Assembly (NCBI GenBank): GCA_964030475.1
Contig: CAXIPT010000001.1
Coordinates: 25,155,938 to 25,219,937, forward strand
Length of the DNA: 64,000 nt
Direction of reading: 5' to 3'
From: Tethya wilhelma
Taxonomy: Eukaryota; Porifera; Demospongiae; Tethyida; Tethyidae
Below the pieces are notes generated by a model. It had not been told where the DNA came from. It ran no database searches and worked only from the letters and a program-made list of their open reading frames with translations. Made by a program: the position numbers and the translations under genes. This document shows positions 48,217-59,455 of the stretch, piece by piece (positions within the stretch are counted from its first letter, which is position 1; each line of letters begins with the position of its first letter).

Positions 48217-49751
48217 GTATGTTACAGGATCTAACTCATGGTATTGTCGAGCCACCACCTGAAGTGTATTCACGCATTCTACAAGTTATTTCATACGTTG
48301 GACTCGGGGTGTCATTGATCTGCTTAGTGGTCTTTCTCATCACTTATCTCACAACAAGGTGACTACCACTTTCTACGTAATAATTACCGATACAAACTTT
48401 TGTGTGTTCTTAATAGAAAATGCTTTAATAGTTGAGTGCTTCAAAACAAACTACAAATCAAAAGCTATGTTGTACAGACTGAATATCAGTGAGGGTTGTG
48501 GGATGCAAAGTCTATCTCAAAGGAAATATTCTGTTACTACTGATTCCGTACAGCATAACTGTGTTGCTTTACATGTACCCAATTAATCAATGCAGACAAC
48601 TTCGTACAAATGGGCACTGTCAAATTCTCATCAATATGTCTATTGCTCTCATGTGTCTCTACATCATGTTTCTAATTGGAGCACATGCAGTACCAGAACC
48701 AGTCATTTGTGCCATTTCAGCTGCCCTCCTTCAATACTTCATGTTAGTGTACTTTGCCTGGACAGTCGTGGAAGCCTTCTTTCTCTACAGGAAGCTGGTT
48801 AAAGTACTTGGTACACACATGCACAGATTTGTGCTGAAAACAGGATTGATTGCTTGGCGTAAGTTTAATACTTTATCTAAATGAGTAGGAAAACTTAGTG
48901 ATATTATGTGATGTTTTCATTCCTCTTCGCTTCCTCCTCCCACCCCTACATTTAGTGTCACCATTGGTAATTGTAGCAGTATCTGTTGGTCCTGGATACA
49001 GAAGTTACTATGGAAATCAAGGATTGTAAGTTCTAGTAGTAGGTATACTAAGGAATTAATAATTCAAGCTGATTTTTTGTAAAATAATAGTTGTCGTGCC
49101 ATTGGTCTTCCCTTCTGGCTTGGAACAATTCTTCCATTTGCTGTCACATATGTCTTCAATTGGATTATGTTTGTCCTCATTGTTGTCTCTCTCTTTCGTT
49201 ACACTCGAAATAAGTTTGAGATGAAGGATGAAAAGATGAACAAAGCCAAATTCATTAAGAAACAAGTAACGATTGCCTTCGGTCTTGCCACACTGTTTGG
49301 TCTTGGATGGGGGTTTGGACTGGCTGCCAGTGGTACTACTGTTCATGGTCTCACACTAGCTTTTCAAATCATCTTCAGCGTATTTGTCGGATCTCAAGGA
49401 ATTCTATTTTTCGTTCTTCATGGAATAAAGAAGCAAGAAGCTCGTAACCAATGGAAGCTTTGGTTCACGACGATCACTAGACAAACTAAACCTACAGGAA
49501 AAGACACCAAAACAGCTTTCTCCTCTTTCACAATGTCTACTATCCGCTCAAAGAATGGAACATTGAATCAGAGAGTAAGAAGGGAGAAACACAAGGAGTC
49601 TGTGTATGGAAATGGCTCACACAATCATGCTACGAAGGATGGAAAGTGTTCCAACAATTGCGACAAGACAAAAGAAACAAATGGAACTGTTTCATGTGAG
49701 CCTATTGCCGAGCCAGAAAAGAGCAATGGAGAGATTAACCATAATCCTTGA
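43724..49751 (+). CDS. Gene I: adhesion GPCR with three Calx-beta domains
   Basis: Exons: 43724-43847 signal peptide (GWLLIQATLISHVNGQ); Calx-beta pairs 43999-44151 + 44222-44425, 44679-44831 + 44968-45186, 45310-45447 + 45548-45763; HRM-like 46058-46311; GAIN 46488-46640, 46843-46937, 47054-47528, 47595-47649; GPS-like 47721-47896; seven-helix 48228-48358, 48596-48858, 48956-49025, 49091-49751. There is no Ser/Thr linker, unlike H. Two introns need GC donors (44152 and 46312) to keep frame. The GPS-like exon keeps GAWSMDSC, lacks HL-Thr, and carries RSKRED, a furin-type site, in its acidic linker. TM6 and TM7 are almost identical to H. The intron before TM1 contains a long CA run with one N. 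The C-terminal tail is Lys/Asn-rich. Role: adhesion receptor, ligand unknown. Confidence 0.85.
44467..44572 (-). repeat. tRNA-derived SINE-like repeat, family 1, copy 2
   Basis: Minus strand shows TAACTCAGTGGTAAGGGC, an arm TTTGACTAGAATTCAAA and CCAGGGTTCGAATT, then the same T-run and CCAATGAT tail as copy 1 at 6136-6246. Lies in an intron of gene I. Confidence 0.55.
45497..45533 (+). repeat. (CA)n microsatellite
   Basis: CA run just upstream of the acceptor at 45547 in gene I. Confidence 0.95.
46952..47036 (+). repeat. Tandem duplication in an intron of gene I
   Basis: Two copies of a unit of about 37 bases starting TTTTGGGTAGTCAAATCAAA and ending in (ATTA)n, separated by about 10 bases. 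Confidence 0.85.
48073..48214 (+). repeat. Long (CA)n microsatellite with an N
   Basis: About 140 bases of CA, interrupted by N at 48128, ending only 13 bases before the acceptor of the first transmembrane exon of gene I. Its true length is not reliable in the assembly. Confidence 0.95.
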
Positions 49752-50059
49752 CCATGTAATGATGAAAAAAAATGTCTTATACTCCAGATTCTAATTCATA
49801 CACTACACCATAACAATATGTCCATGCTTACATATTTGAGTGAGTTAGGTGCATAATACACATGCAACCAATCTGTGTATACTAACCAATCTGATAATGA
49901 AATTAGTACTTTTTGTATTGTATAGCTAAGACATGTACATACATCATGTACAAGAATCATTTTCTGCATAATTTGAAATCATGACCACATTGGTAATAGA
50001 TATGTTAAAATCCCATTGTTATTGACCTGGAATTCAAATACCATGCATACTTTTATAGG

Positions 50060-50140
50060 GTGCACCATGGTTCTATTTGGAGCACATAGTTTAGGACCAA
50101 TATTGCTTGCGCTATTTCAGTTCAGTCCACTATAAAGCCT
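50060..50140 (+). pseudogene. Relic of a GPCR TM2-TM3 exon
   Basis: The block CTATTTGGAGCACATAG followed by ACCAATATTGCTTGCGCTAT matches the GPCR exon coding FLIGAHA and PIVCAIS, with broken frame. The preceding flank (from about 49860) matches the flank downstream of gene J. Confidence 0.5.
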
Positions 50141-51107
50141 GACATCACAAAAGGTGGATAACTTCCTTAGAAGTTGGACAAAAATAGCTGAAATTGTTGC
50201 ATGAGCACTAATTGATTATTATTCCGAGTATATGCACATCTCATTAGAGTACTGACGGATCGATAAGTAGCTATATTATACATTCAATATAACAGAATCT
50301 AGGTTTATTTGTCAGATCAATAGCGGATTAAAAATATAATTTGTTTGTTTGTATATGCACATACGCTATTAAGGTGGATAATATGGCGGTTCTATTTGTT
50401 GCCTTGGAGCTTTCAGAGAAGCACATGCATTCAACTTGAAAGAATGTATTGCGTAACAATACAAACAAATACTATGAAAGCAAGAGTCTTTTGATTCCCC
50501 TTGGGTTCCATGCACGAATGACTGTGTAACCTGATATCACAGCACTAAAGACAGGCACAAACAAAAATTAGGTTGCTCTATAGGATCATATTATTATTAA
50601 ATGGGCTACAGGTAATCCATTTACTACATAAAAATAATTTTAATGCTCGTGTAGATTCAGGTGTTTCTTGTTCTATCATTGCATAATAACTGTAAAAGTG
50701 TTAAATATCTGAATTCTACCACTGCAGAATTAAGCAAAGTTAGTACTAATTTGTTTTCAATCAAGTGCTACAGCAAATTTTGCAAAAAAAGAAAGCCTAT
50801 AGTTCATCATGGTTTATTTTTATTCGCAGTCATAGACACAATGCAGCTGGACAAAATCGCAATGATCTAATTAAAGCTGCACTTGCAGTACAAGTAACAT
50901 ATATTCATGATTATAGGTGAATGGTAGTTATTTTAGATACATACTGTGGGTGGATATGAGTAGTAATTGTTGATGTCAATTTTTGCAGAGCTCTACCACC
51001 AAAATTCCACATGAAGGCATGCAGCCATCTAACTGTACTATATATCTTACACACAAACAGCTGGCATATGGTGCTTGGCCGATTGCTTTGTAGATTTTAA
51101 AGCGTGA

Positions 51108-51225
51108 AATGAGTCAATTTAGAGCTCAAGAAAGTATTGATGTGAAATCTTTGTATCAGTTTTTGCCAAGCAAATTCAATTAACAGGAGGCTCTATTCAG
51201 AACTGTGTGGTGTAGAAAACCTGTA
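51108..51225 (+). repeat. Dispersed repeat, copy 1
   Basis: Roughly 115 bases whose reverse complement recurs at 58250-58365 with few differences (shared GGTGTAGAAAACCTGTA end). No coding potential; family not recognised. Confidence 0.75.
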
Positions 51226-51511
51226 TATACCCCTAAGGCAAGCTCAGTGAGAACAGAATCTCACATAGAACAAAAGGGTAAAAGCTTGCTTGATTTTGAT
51301 TTTTCAGTGTGAATACAAACTGTGAAAGCATGGAGGGGTGTGTGCGGGTATATTGTGTATGTAAATGGCAAAGATTTTTTGTACATGTGTTTGGACAATT
51401 AAAGTCTAATCTGTGATGCTGTGTTACGATGATGTAACTAGTGTGCCTTAATAAGGAAGGAAAATCCCCACCCTAGCTGCTATCTAAATTATTAATTTGT
51501 TGTTGACAAAC

Positions 51512-54500
51512 ATGGCTACTGTCAGTGGAGTCTTTGACCCTTTGAAACTCCTGCTGTGGATATATTTAAGCAGTGGACTACAGATTCTGGTTGTGAATGG
51601 ACAAGGTACTGTCAAATTGTCAAAAATACCACTTTTACTTGTAATGCAACTGCAGCTGGCTGTGTCTCTAGCAAGAATATTAATGGTATAATGTACAACT
51701 TCACTTGCAAATGCTCACCTTGTTTCTCTGAAGATGGTAGAGGGAGCACTGGTGGGAGTGGCTGTACAGGTGATGATGTAGCCAGCACATACAATATACT
51801 GTGTAAGTGAATTTGTTGAGTTATCTCTGTCTATAGACATCCTGTCAGTGAGTGCATTTGGAGTAGACTCATGTGCAGACAATTGTGCAAACACACAAAG
51901 AGGATTTCAATGTGATGGTAAGGTAAATGTAATGACATTGTACACATGGAATGTAAATGATCTATTTCATATAGGCATTGAAGAGTGTACAATTGATATT
52001 GATGATTGTGTGGGTGCTGCCACCTGTAGAAACATAAATGGTACATTCACTTGTACATGTTCACCTGGATTTATTGGAGATGGAATAGGAAGTGGGAATG
52101 GGTGTATTGGTAAGAACAATATTTACAAAAAACCAGAGAATATTGATCATAAATTATACCAAGAAGACATAAACCACAATTTTCATGTAAATCTACAGAT
52201 ATGAATGATTGTATGGAAATCTCCTGTGTACTAGATGGCTTTAACTGTACAAGTACTCCAGGAATTATCCAATGTGATGGTAAATCAAAATTAAGACACA
52301 GTTGATTATTATGTTTTTCTAATCAGTAATCATACTACCTCCTCGACTTAGTAAAATCCTTGCATTCATGTTGCTTACTCCTACATATGTATACATCTTG
52401 ATTCAGAACCTATCACCATTGCATCTGCTCCTGACAATGTGATAGCCACTCCTAACACTACATTTATCGATCTCTCATGGACTCAACAAGAGAATGACTA
52501 CATCGATAGCTTTGAGATATCATACTCCTATCAAGGACCATGTTTCATTGGTCACATGATGCCAGTTCAAATAACTATCAGTGATAGCACTTCTGTGATA
52601 GAATTGGAAGAGTTTAGTGATTACATCATCACAATCACAGCAGTGAACAGAGCAGGGAGAAGTCCAACAAGTACTATTGCAGTCACAACATTGCAAACAG
52701 GTTAATCAATGGATAAATTAGTACAAGTTTCTGCATGGCTATCTTTCACAAAATAATACAATATAATTTTGCCTAAATATGCATACAGCTCCTAGTGGAC
52801 CCCCATTATCACTGACCAATACATCTACTAATGTATCCTCTTTCACCATTGAATGGAGTCGTGTTAACTGTTTGGATCGTAACAGTGAGATAACAGGATA
52901 CAGAGTGAGGTACTACCAGTCTGAGAGTCCTACCTCAACTGTTACGGAGGTTAATATATCAGGAGTTATGGACAGAAACATGTTCACCATCACTGGACTT
53001 AATCCTAGTACCAGCTATAATATTGAAGTCAGAGTAGTAAACAGAGAGAATCAACTAGGACCTTCTGACAAGATTGAAGTAACAACCACTTCCAAAAAAA
53101 GTAAAATTAATGCAACAAAGAAACTTATGCATTACACTAAACACTAATTATGTATTAACCCCTCAATAAATTCACAGTTATCCCAGTTAAGCCAAGCATA
53201 TCCAGAATCTTTATTACTACTGGAGAACAACCTCGACTTTTACACCCCACCAACTTGACATGTGAAGCTACTGGTGTCCCTCCACCAACTTATGTCTGGT
53301 ACAGAGATAGTGAAAAGATTGAAGAAGAAACTAGAGCACATCTCTACATTGAACGATTTTTACCAGAGGACAGAGGATACTACCACTGTGAGGCCACTAA
53401 TATAAATGGCAGTGATGTATCAGAAAGATTACTATTAAAGATACAAGGTAATTAATTCTTAAATCTTGCAAAGTATATAGTGAATATAAACTTAAAAAAT
53501 TATTGCAACGATTCCACTTTTAAAGGTATTCGTCAATATCTGGTGGAGCTTACTACACAATTTTTAAACAATACAGACACAGAAGAAAATATAGCATTTC
53601 AGGTATTTATGAAAAAATCAATATAAGGTTTAAATGTTACTTTCATCAAATCGTTTATAGTTAAACTCAAAACTGTTTGGATTCAACATCAGTGCTGATG
53701 TGTACCAAGTAAACATTGTGTAAGCAATTATTATTATTGTTATAATCATAATTATCATCACAATAATAAATTCAAATCAAGATACTTTCATATCCAGGTA
53801 CTCAACCAATACAACAACAGTGGTCACTTTACTTGTTACACTTAATTTGAACCAGTCAGTATCAAGTGACTTGATCGAAGAGGCCATCAATGCCACACTA
53901 CACCAAAATACACTAAATTTTGTATCTGCCAATATAGACAGCATCAGTATCTTACGTTTTGGTACGTCTATACACACAAATGAACACTGAGCACAAACAA
54001 AATAGTACATAGTATCATTCTTTGTCATGCAGATGGGTGTCCACAGTTGAAAAATGAACCAATTGACTCACTGTTTCCAGACATAACATTTACCTGGCAA
54101 GAAACAGAGATTGGAGACAACGTTTCTTACACATGTCCATGCCAAAACCTAACCAGTACAAAGGAGAGTGCTACCAACACAGGGTCACGTATGTGTGGAG
54201 GGAACTATTCCAGTGGTGCTTTGTGGGAGCCAGTGAATGTCATAGAAGACTGTGGACTCTCTACCATCACACTCCAACTGTGTCAAGCTCAGATGGTGAG
54301 TATCAACTATAACGTATTCTCCAATAATACTGACAATAAAGTATGCTTTCATGGGATAGAAATTCAATTGCCAATTGCATGGATACTAATGCAGGTAGCT
54401 GCAAGTAATCCAGAGTTTCTGTCTGAAGTTTTGGTTAATGTTACGAGTATGACTGAAGAAATTCAAGCTGTTGACATTTCAGCAGCTACAACACTCATAG

Positions 54501-57025
54501 AAGAATTGACTGATGAGGTTACAAATGTAGAGAATGAAGAGGTTGGTTACATAATTATATGTAAAAAGCTCATACTTTTTATTATTATTGATGATATTAA
54601 CACTGTTACTTAATTTAAAAGGTTAGAGAAAATTTCTTGAGGACTATTGACAACATCATTCAAGCTGATGATGAAGAAGTGGCACAAAGTCAGGACAACA
54701 CAAAGACATCAACAAGGTCTTTACTGATATCAAATTTGCTAGAAAAGTATAAGTAATTGTTGTCTTTTCTAAACAGACTTCTCACAACTATAAACAATTT
54801 TGCTGACAAAGTTGAAGTACCTAATAATACTAACTCCACAACATTTGTCCAACGTTCTTATGCCATTCGTGTCACAAACATTGACACAAATGAATTCAAT
54901 GGCGAGACTTTAACATTTGATCTAGGAACTACTGACAATGTTGTGAGTGGACAAAGTACAATCAACTCTGATGGAATAAATTCTGCAACTGGAACAGAAG
55001 GGGATATTGGGGGAGGAGTCACAGCAGCTGTGAGGGTACCAAAGTCCATCTTCCAAGAACTGGGTGTTAACGATAGTGTGGCACAAAGACTATCTTACTC
55101 GGTGTTCACTCAAGGAAGTCTCTTTCAGTCGTCAGATGTAAATCAAAGCAACCTGACTCTTGGTTCTGTTGTGGTATCCATCAGAGTGAGTGGTACACAA
55201 GACACACAAATGCTAACAACTCCGATTGAAGTTCTCTTCCAACCCAGCCAGGTAAGTCTCTTAAATCTAAGCCATATATACTATAATTATTTTCAATTAT
55301 ACAAATAGCTCAGAGACAATGCTACTGACACACTCTGTGCACTATGGAATTCCACCTCCAATGGTAAGAGTCTGGTATAAAAGGGAGAAGGGAATTAATA
55401 TTAAATTTTACACAAAACCTTAATTTTTACATTGATATAAATTACTATTCTTATACAGAGGGGCGTGGAGCTTGGTCCACTGACAACTGTGCTCTTGTTG
55501 AAGAAGACACCGGACTAGTTGATGATGTATCACAGACCAACAATCAAAGATCAAAGCAAGCTGATATAATGTCAGATGGAAACTTACCTGACGACAGAGA
55601 GAATGTTCAGGTTCACTACTCACAACCAGGGCACTTTGGACTGCTACTGGTACATGCTTATCATGTTAACAGCCCGACATCATTATTCTTATATGTCTTT
55701 TTTAAAATGATGTAGGATTTAACGTTTGGAGTAGTTGAACCACCTCCTGAAGTATTCTCATTTGCTTTGCAAGTGATTTCATACATCGGACTCTGTGTAT
55801 CTCTGATCTGTTTGACTGTCTTCCTCCTGACATATCTTACAACAAGGTACTCATTACATTTTTTTTTGAAATTGTATCAAAACTCATAAAAATTTTCTGA
55901 AAAGGCAACTTCGTACAAACGAACATGGACAGATTCTCATTAACATGTCTTTTGCTCTCATGTGTCTCTACATCATGTTTCTAATTGGAGCACATGCAGT
56001 ACCAGAACCAGTCATTTGTGCCATTTCAGCTGCCCTCCTTCAATACTTCATGTTAGTGTACTTTACATGGACAACAGTCGAAGCATTTTACCTCTACAAG
56101 AAACTTGTCAAAGTACTTGGAACATATATTCCAAAGTTTGTACTAAAAGCTGGTCTAACTGCCTGGTGTAAGTCAAATTAAATGCAACAAAAATATCTAT
56201 AATTACAATAATTTTATTATCCAGTGTTGCCATGGATTATTGTGATACTTTCTGTTGGCCCTGGATACAAAAGCTACTATAGAGATAAAACATCTCCTGG
56301 ATTGTAAGAAAATCAATACTGTTAATGTACTTATACTTATAACAGCTAATTCTTTTCAATTTTCAAGTTGTCGTGCAATAGGACTTCCCTTCTGGCTTGG
56401 AACAATTCTTCCATTTGCTGTCACATATGTCTTCAATTGGATCATGTTTATCCTCATAATTGTTTCTCTCTGTCATAACACCCGAAGCAAGTTTGACAAG
56501 GAATCAAACAAGGACAGAGTCAAGTTTGTGAAGAAACAAGTAACGATTGCCTTTGGTCTTGCCACATTATTTGGTCTTGGATGGGGGTTTGGACTAGCTG
56601 CCAGTGGTACTACTGTTCACAGTCTCACACTAGCTTTTCAAATCATCTTCAGCATATTTGTCGGATGTCAAGGAGTCCTGTTTTTCATTCTTCACGGGAT
56701 AAAGAAGCAAGAAGCTCGCAATCAGTGGAAGGTTTGGTTCACAACCATCACCAGTAAACCAGTACAACTCTACTCTGGAAGTAAATTTACATCCACAGCA
56801 ACAGGAACTCATTCTACCATTAACATGTCGACCCTTAGGAAAGAAGAAATGCTTTCTCAGAAGATTAAGAGAGAAATGGAATCTGTGTTAGAAAAAAAAG
56901 GACCTTCTAGTCAGAATCCAGCGCTGGATAAACAAGAAAAGCCCACAAGTGAAGCAAATCCTGAAGAAACAGGCCAGCAGAAACTTCTATTGGATTCTAT
57001 CATTCAATCAGAGAAGAAAAAATAG
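51512..57025 (+). CDS. Gene J: adhesion GPCR with EGF, FN3 and Ig ectodomain
   Basis: Twenty-one exons: 51512-51605 signal peptide (QILVVNGQ), EGF-like 51656-51769, 51837-51917, 51975-52109, 52199-52279; FN3 52407-52700, 52789-53100; Ig 53178-53447; SEA/adhesion-like 53526-53602, 53661-53719, 53798-53961; HRM-like 54033-54295; GAIN 54395-54541, 54622-54716, 54777-55251, 55309-55363; GPS-like 55459-55649; seven-helix 55716-55846, 55905-56167, 56225-56303, 56368-57025. The EGF exons show spaced Cys with a TCTCSPGF segment. From the HRM on, J is nearly identical to H and I (LGWGFGLAASG, VLFFILHG), whereas the ectodomain is of an Ig/FN3 type. GPS keeps CALW and GAWSTDNC but has PGHFGLLL in place of HL-Thr. 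Inferred as an adhesion receptor built by joining a different ectodomain to the family core. Confidence 0.85.
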
Positions 57026-57057
57026 TCATGTATGGCAATTGGTCAATGAAGACTAAA

Positions 57058-57380
57058 CTGTATATACGAAGTATTTTGTACATAGTCATTGATATACTTA
57101 TTGAGTATAGTTTTGCATGAACATGACATTGTACTAGAGTAACTTCCTATCAGCAATCGAAACTTTTTTCACATAGTGTGTATGCCTATACATATATTTT
57201 CAGTATAATACTGTGGTGCATGCAGTAGTTAAACACTATAATCTGTAGCACCTTTATGGATGTATATACGTATGTAATATTTTGTACACAGTCAAACATA
57301 TAATAGTCATTGAGTATAGCTGTGAATGAACATAACATTTTAATAGAGTAACTTCCTATCAGCAATATCAAGAAACTTTT
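57058..57380 (+). repeat. Imperfect tandem duplication after gene J
   Basis: 57058-57172 and about 57260-57380 share GTATATACG ... ATTTTGTACA ... TAGAGTAACTTCCTATCAG and the A/T-rich end. Likely a duplicated J 3' UTR segment. Confidence 0.65.
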
Positions 57381-57404
57381 TTCAATGGCTTATCTGAATT
57401 TGTA

Positions 57405-57456
57405 TCAGAATGAGTAGGAAAAACTTGGTAATATTATGAGTTTTTTCACTCCCCCC

Positions 57457-57535
<79 letters not shown>

Positions 57536-57570
57536 TGTAGTGTCACTATTGCCATGATCAATGAATGAAA
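57405..57570 (+). pseudogene. Relic of a GPCR intron and TM4-TM5 exon start, with CA run
   Basis: The block GAATGAGTAGGAAAAACTTG resembles gene I at 48880-48900, and TAGTGTCACTATTGCCATG resembles its acceptor and exon start (TGTCACCATTGG) at 48955. A (CA)n run at 57459-57535 lies between them. No open frame continues. Confidence 0.5.
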
Positions 57571-57731
57571 CATTTTCATACTCAGGGCCAGATTTAATTA
57601 TACTAAGTATACACAATCTAAGTGTTAAACACGTACGTACCAGTATGCTTACATAATATGACAGTCACATAAGTTTTACTCAAATACAACCAATTTGGGT
57701 TTTCTAGTTTTTTTATGTGATAATTTGATTA

Positions 57732-57944
57732 TACCGTATAGCAGGACAGTTTTCCCCCCCAGGGTTTAACTTTCATGGTTTTCGCGGATTATGACCCATC
57801 CGCTAAAGTTTTTATCTGTGAAATTCTCTGTAATGTATATACGTATGGAGATCAGTAGCTCATCCACAAAAGTTAAAAGCAAAAATTCTTGATGAGAGAC
57901 ATCCATGAAAGTTATACCCCACTAAACTTTCCTGCTATATGGTA
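57732..57944. mobile_element. TA-flanked MITE
   Basis: 213 bases with ends TACCGTATAGCAGGA and its near reverse complement (TACCATATAGCAGGAAAG read from the right). The paralogous flank of gene I around 49900 lacks the element, giving an empty site of TA type. Related by its terminal TACCGTATAGC to the element at 3463. Confidence 0.75.
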
Positions 57945-58084
57945 TTGGTAATTTTTGTATAGGACATGCACACACATCATGTGCAAGAAACATTAATGTG
58001 TGTAATCATGATGACATTGAGATAATCCTCAATTATTATTCATATTCAAATTTTAGTGAATATTAAGCTGGAATTCTGGGAAAA

Positions 58085-58170
58085 TACGACAGCAAGTCTT
58101 TGCATCATGTTTCCAATTAGAGCACATGCAACACCAGAGCTGACCTGTCAATACCAGTTGCATTTGTTCT
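58085..58170 (+). pseudogene. Relic of a GPCR TM2-TM3 exon
   Basis: GTCTTTGCATCATGTTTCCA and AGAGCACATGCAACACCAG match the exon coding LYIMFLIGAHA in H-J, with substitutions and a lost frame. Same relic type as at 50060. Confidence 0.6.
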
Positions 58171-58249
58171 GCTAGTGTAGCTAATTTGCATCAGAAATGT
58201 AAAAAAAATGACTGAGTTACTTAGTCATTNGAGAGCAGAACTGAGGTAC

Positions 58250-58365
58250 AGGTTTTCTACACCACACAGTTCTGAATAGAACCTCCTGTTAATTAAATTT
58301 GCTTGGCAAAACTGATACAAAGATTACACATCAGTACATTCTTAAGCTCTAAATTGATTTATTAC
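58250..58365 (-). repeat. Dispersed repeat, copy 2 (inverted)
   Basis: Reverse complement of 51108-51225, starting right after the N at 58230. See copy 1. Confidence 0.75.
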
Positions 58366-58533
58366 GCGCTGTACGCAGTTTAAGTCGATCAAAGTTTATT
58401 AACAATCATATTTCAACAATATCACCAGCTGCATGATTACCATGACTTTGTACTTGTAGTGCATGATTTACATGTGTTATAATTATTACCAAGTCACTCA
58501 AAGTTTGTGATCGCCAGCATTGAGATCGATGCT

Positions 58534-58651
58534 GGGGGTGGCCTGGTGGCTAGTTCAACAATGACTCTGACTCCCAACCCTTGGGTAGGCAGTTCGAGTC
58601 CCTCCAGTGCCACAGGTATTTATTTCTTTCCCATTTTCTCTTTCGAGCTCT
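58534..58651 (+). repeat. tRNA-derived SINE-like repeat, family 2, copy 2
   Basis: Same GGGGGTGGCCTGGTGGCTAG head, B-box-like GTTCGAGTCCC and tail ending CTTTCGAGCTCTA as the copy at 29429. Differs by a 4-base CTAG deletion and few substitutions. Confidence 0.6.
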
Positions 58652-59065
58652 AAAAAGATGCAATGCTTACTTCAACAATCGTGAGCTCATTCTTATAGCA
58701 CCTAAATTAGCATTCTATTTATGGAAATTGACACTGATTGGTGAATGCATTAAGCAAATACACACATTCATTAGAATATTGACACGAAGTAGGTGGCTAA
58801 CTAAACAGTTACTTGTTTGTCGATTGTTTGCTGTTTGCATTTACATACAATCAAGATTGGATCCCATCTGTTGCCTTGGATTCATCACACACATTGCAAG
58901 AAAATCAGCATATATGGAATTAAGCATCCTGTAGGTCAGCTTGTTTAAGTTAATTGTTTACCTGAAAGCATTAAATTAAGGTGACTTGTAGACTATAATA
59001 CGACATTGCTATAATGCCACAGTTTATAAAAAGCCAATAAATACCTATGAATAGCAGTAAGAATT

Positions 59066-59209
59066 ATGAAACAATCAATGATGTGTTTTATTAACTGTAA
59101 AACAGGCGAATTGCTGCCTATCTCTTTCATAAAGATTTTTCTATCAACCATCATGCTCCTGCAGTTGACTATAGGATGGTTATTGACCCAATCATTAGCA
59201 ATGGGACAA
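59066..59209 (+). CDS. Gene K: orphan signal-peptide exon of the receptor/GPCR family
   Basis: ATG at 59066 opens a frame with hydrophobic core and IGWLLTQSLAMGQ, ending in G before a GTGAGC donor, the same pattern and phase as the first exons of A-J. No following domain exon is visible before the gap at 59403 or in the 4.5 kb after it. Either the remainder lies in or beyond the gap, or only the first exon was duplicated. Confidence 0.55.
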
Positions 59210-59402
59210 GGTGAGCAAATAAGTTGCAAATGCAATTTAATTCCAACAATGAATTATAGACAATAATCTAGGGGTAATTCCATGCCAAATCAACACGAAA
59301 AAATGAGCACCCTCACAGAATTCAACAAAACTTGAGGTATACATACCTTACCACAAGTTATTAAACCACACCTAATTTGGGTATCATATGTTGTATGGTT
59401 TC
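59210..59402. other. Short non-coding stretch before the gap
   Basis: No exon seen. Confidence 0.4.
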
Positions 59403-59455
59403 NNNNNNNNNNNNNNNNNNNNNNNNNNNNNNNNNNNNNNNNNNNNNNNNNNNNN
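59403..59455. other. Assembly gap
   Basis: Run of 53 Ns. Confidence 1.

Larger units (their letters stand above)
49752..51511. other. Intergenic between I and J
   Basis: Contains the GPCR relic near 50060-50140 and a dispersed repeat at 51108-51225. No intact gene seen. Confidence 0.4.
57026..59065. other. Intergenic downstream of J, repeat- and relic-rich
   Basis: Holds a tandem duplicate, GPCR relics, a CA run, a MITE, a dispersed repeat and a SINE, each listed separately. An N at 58230 marks a contig join. No intact gene seen. Confidence 0.5.
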
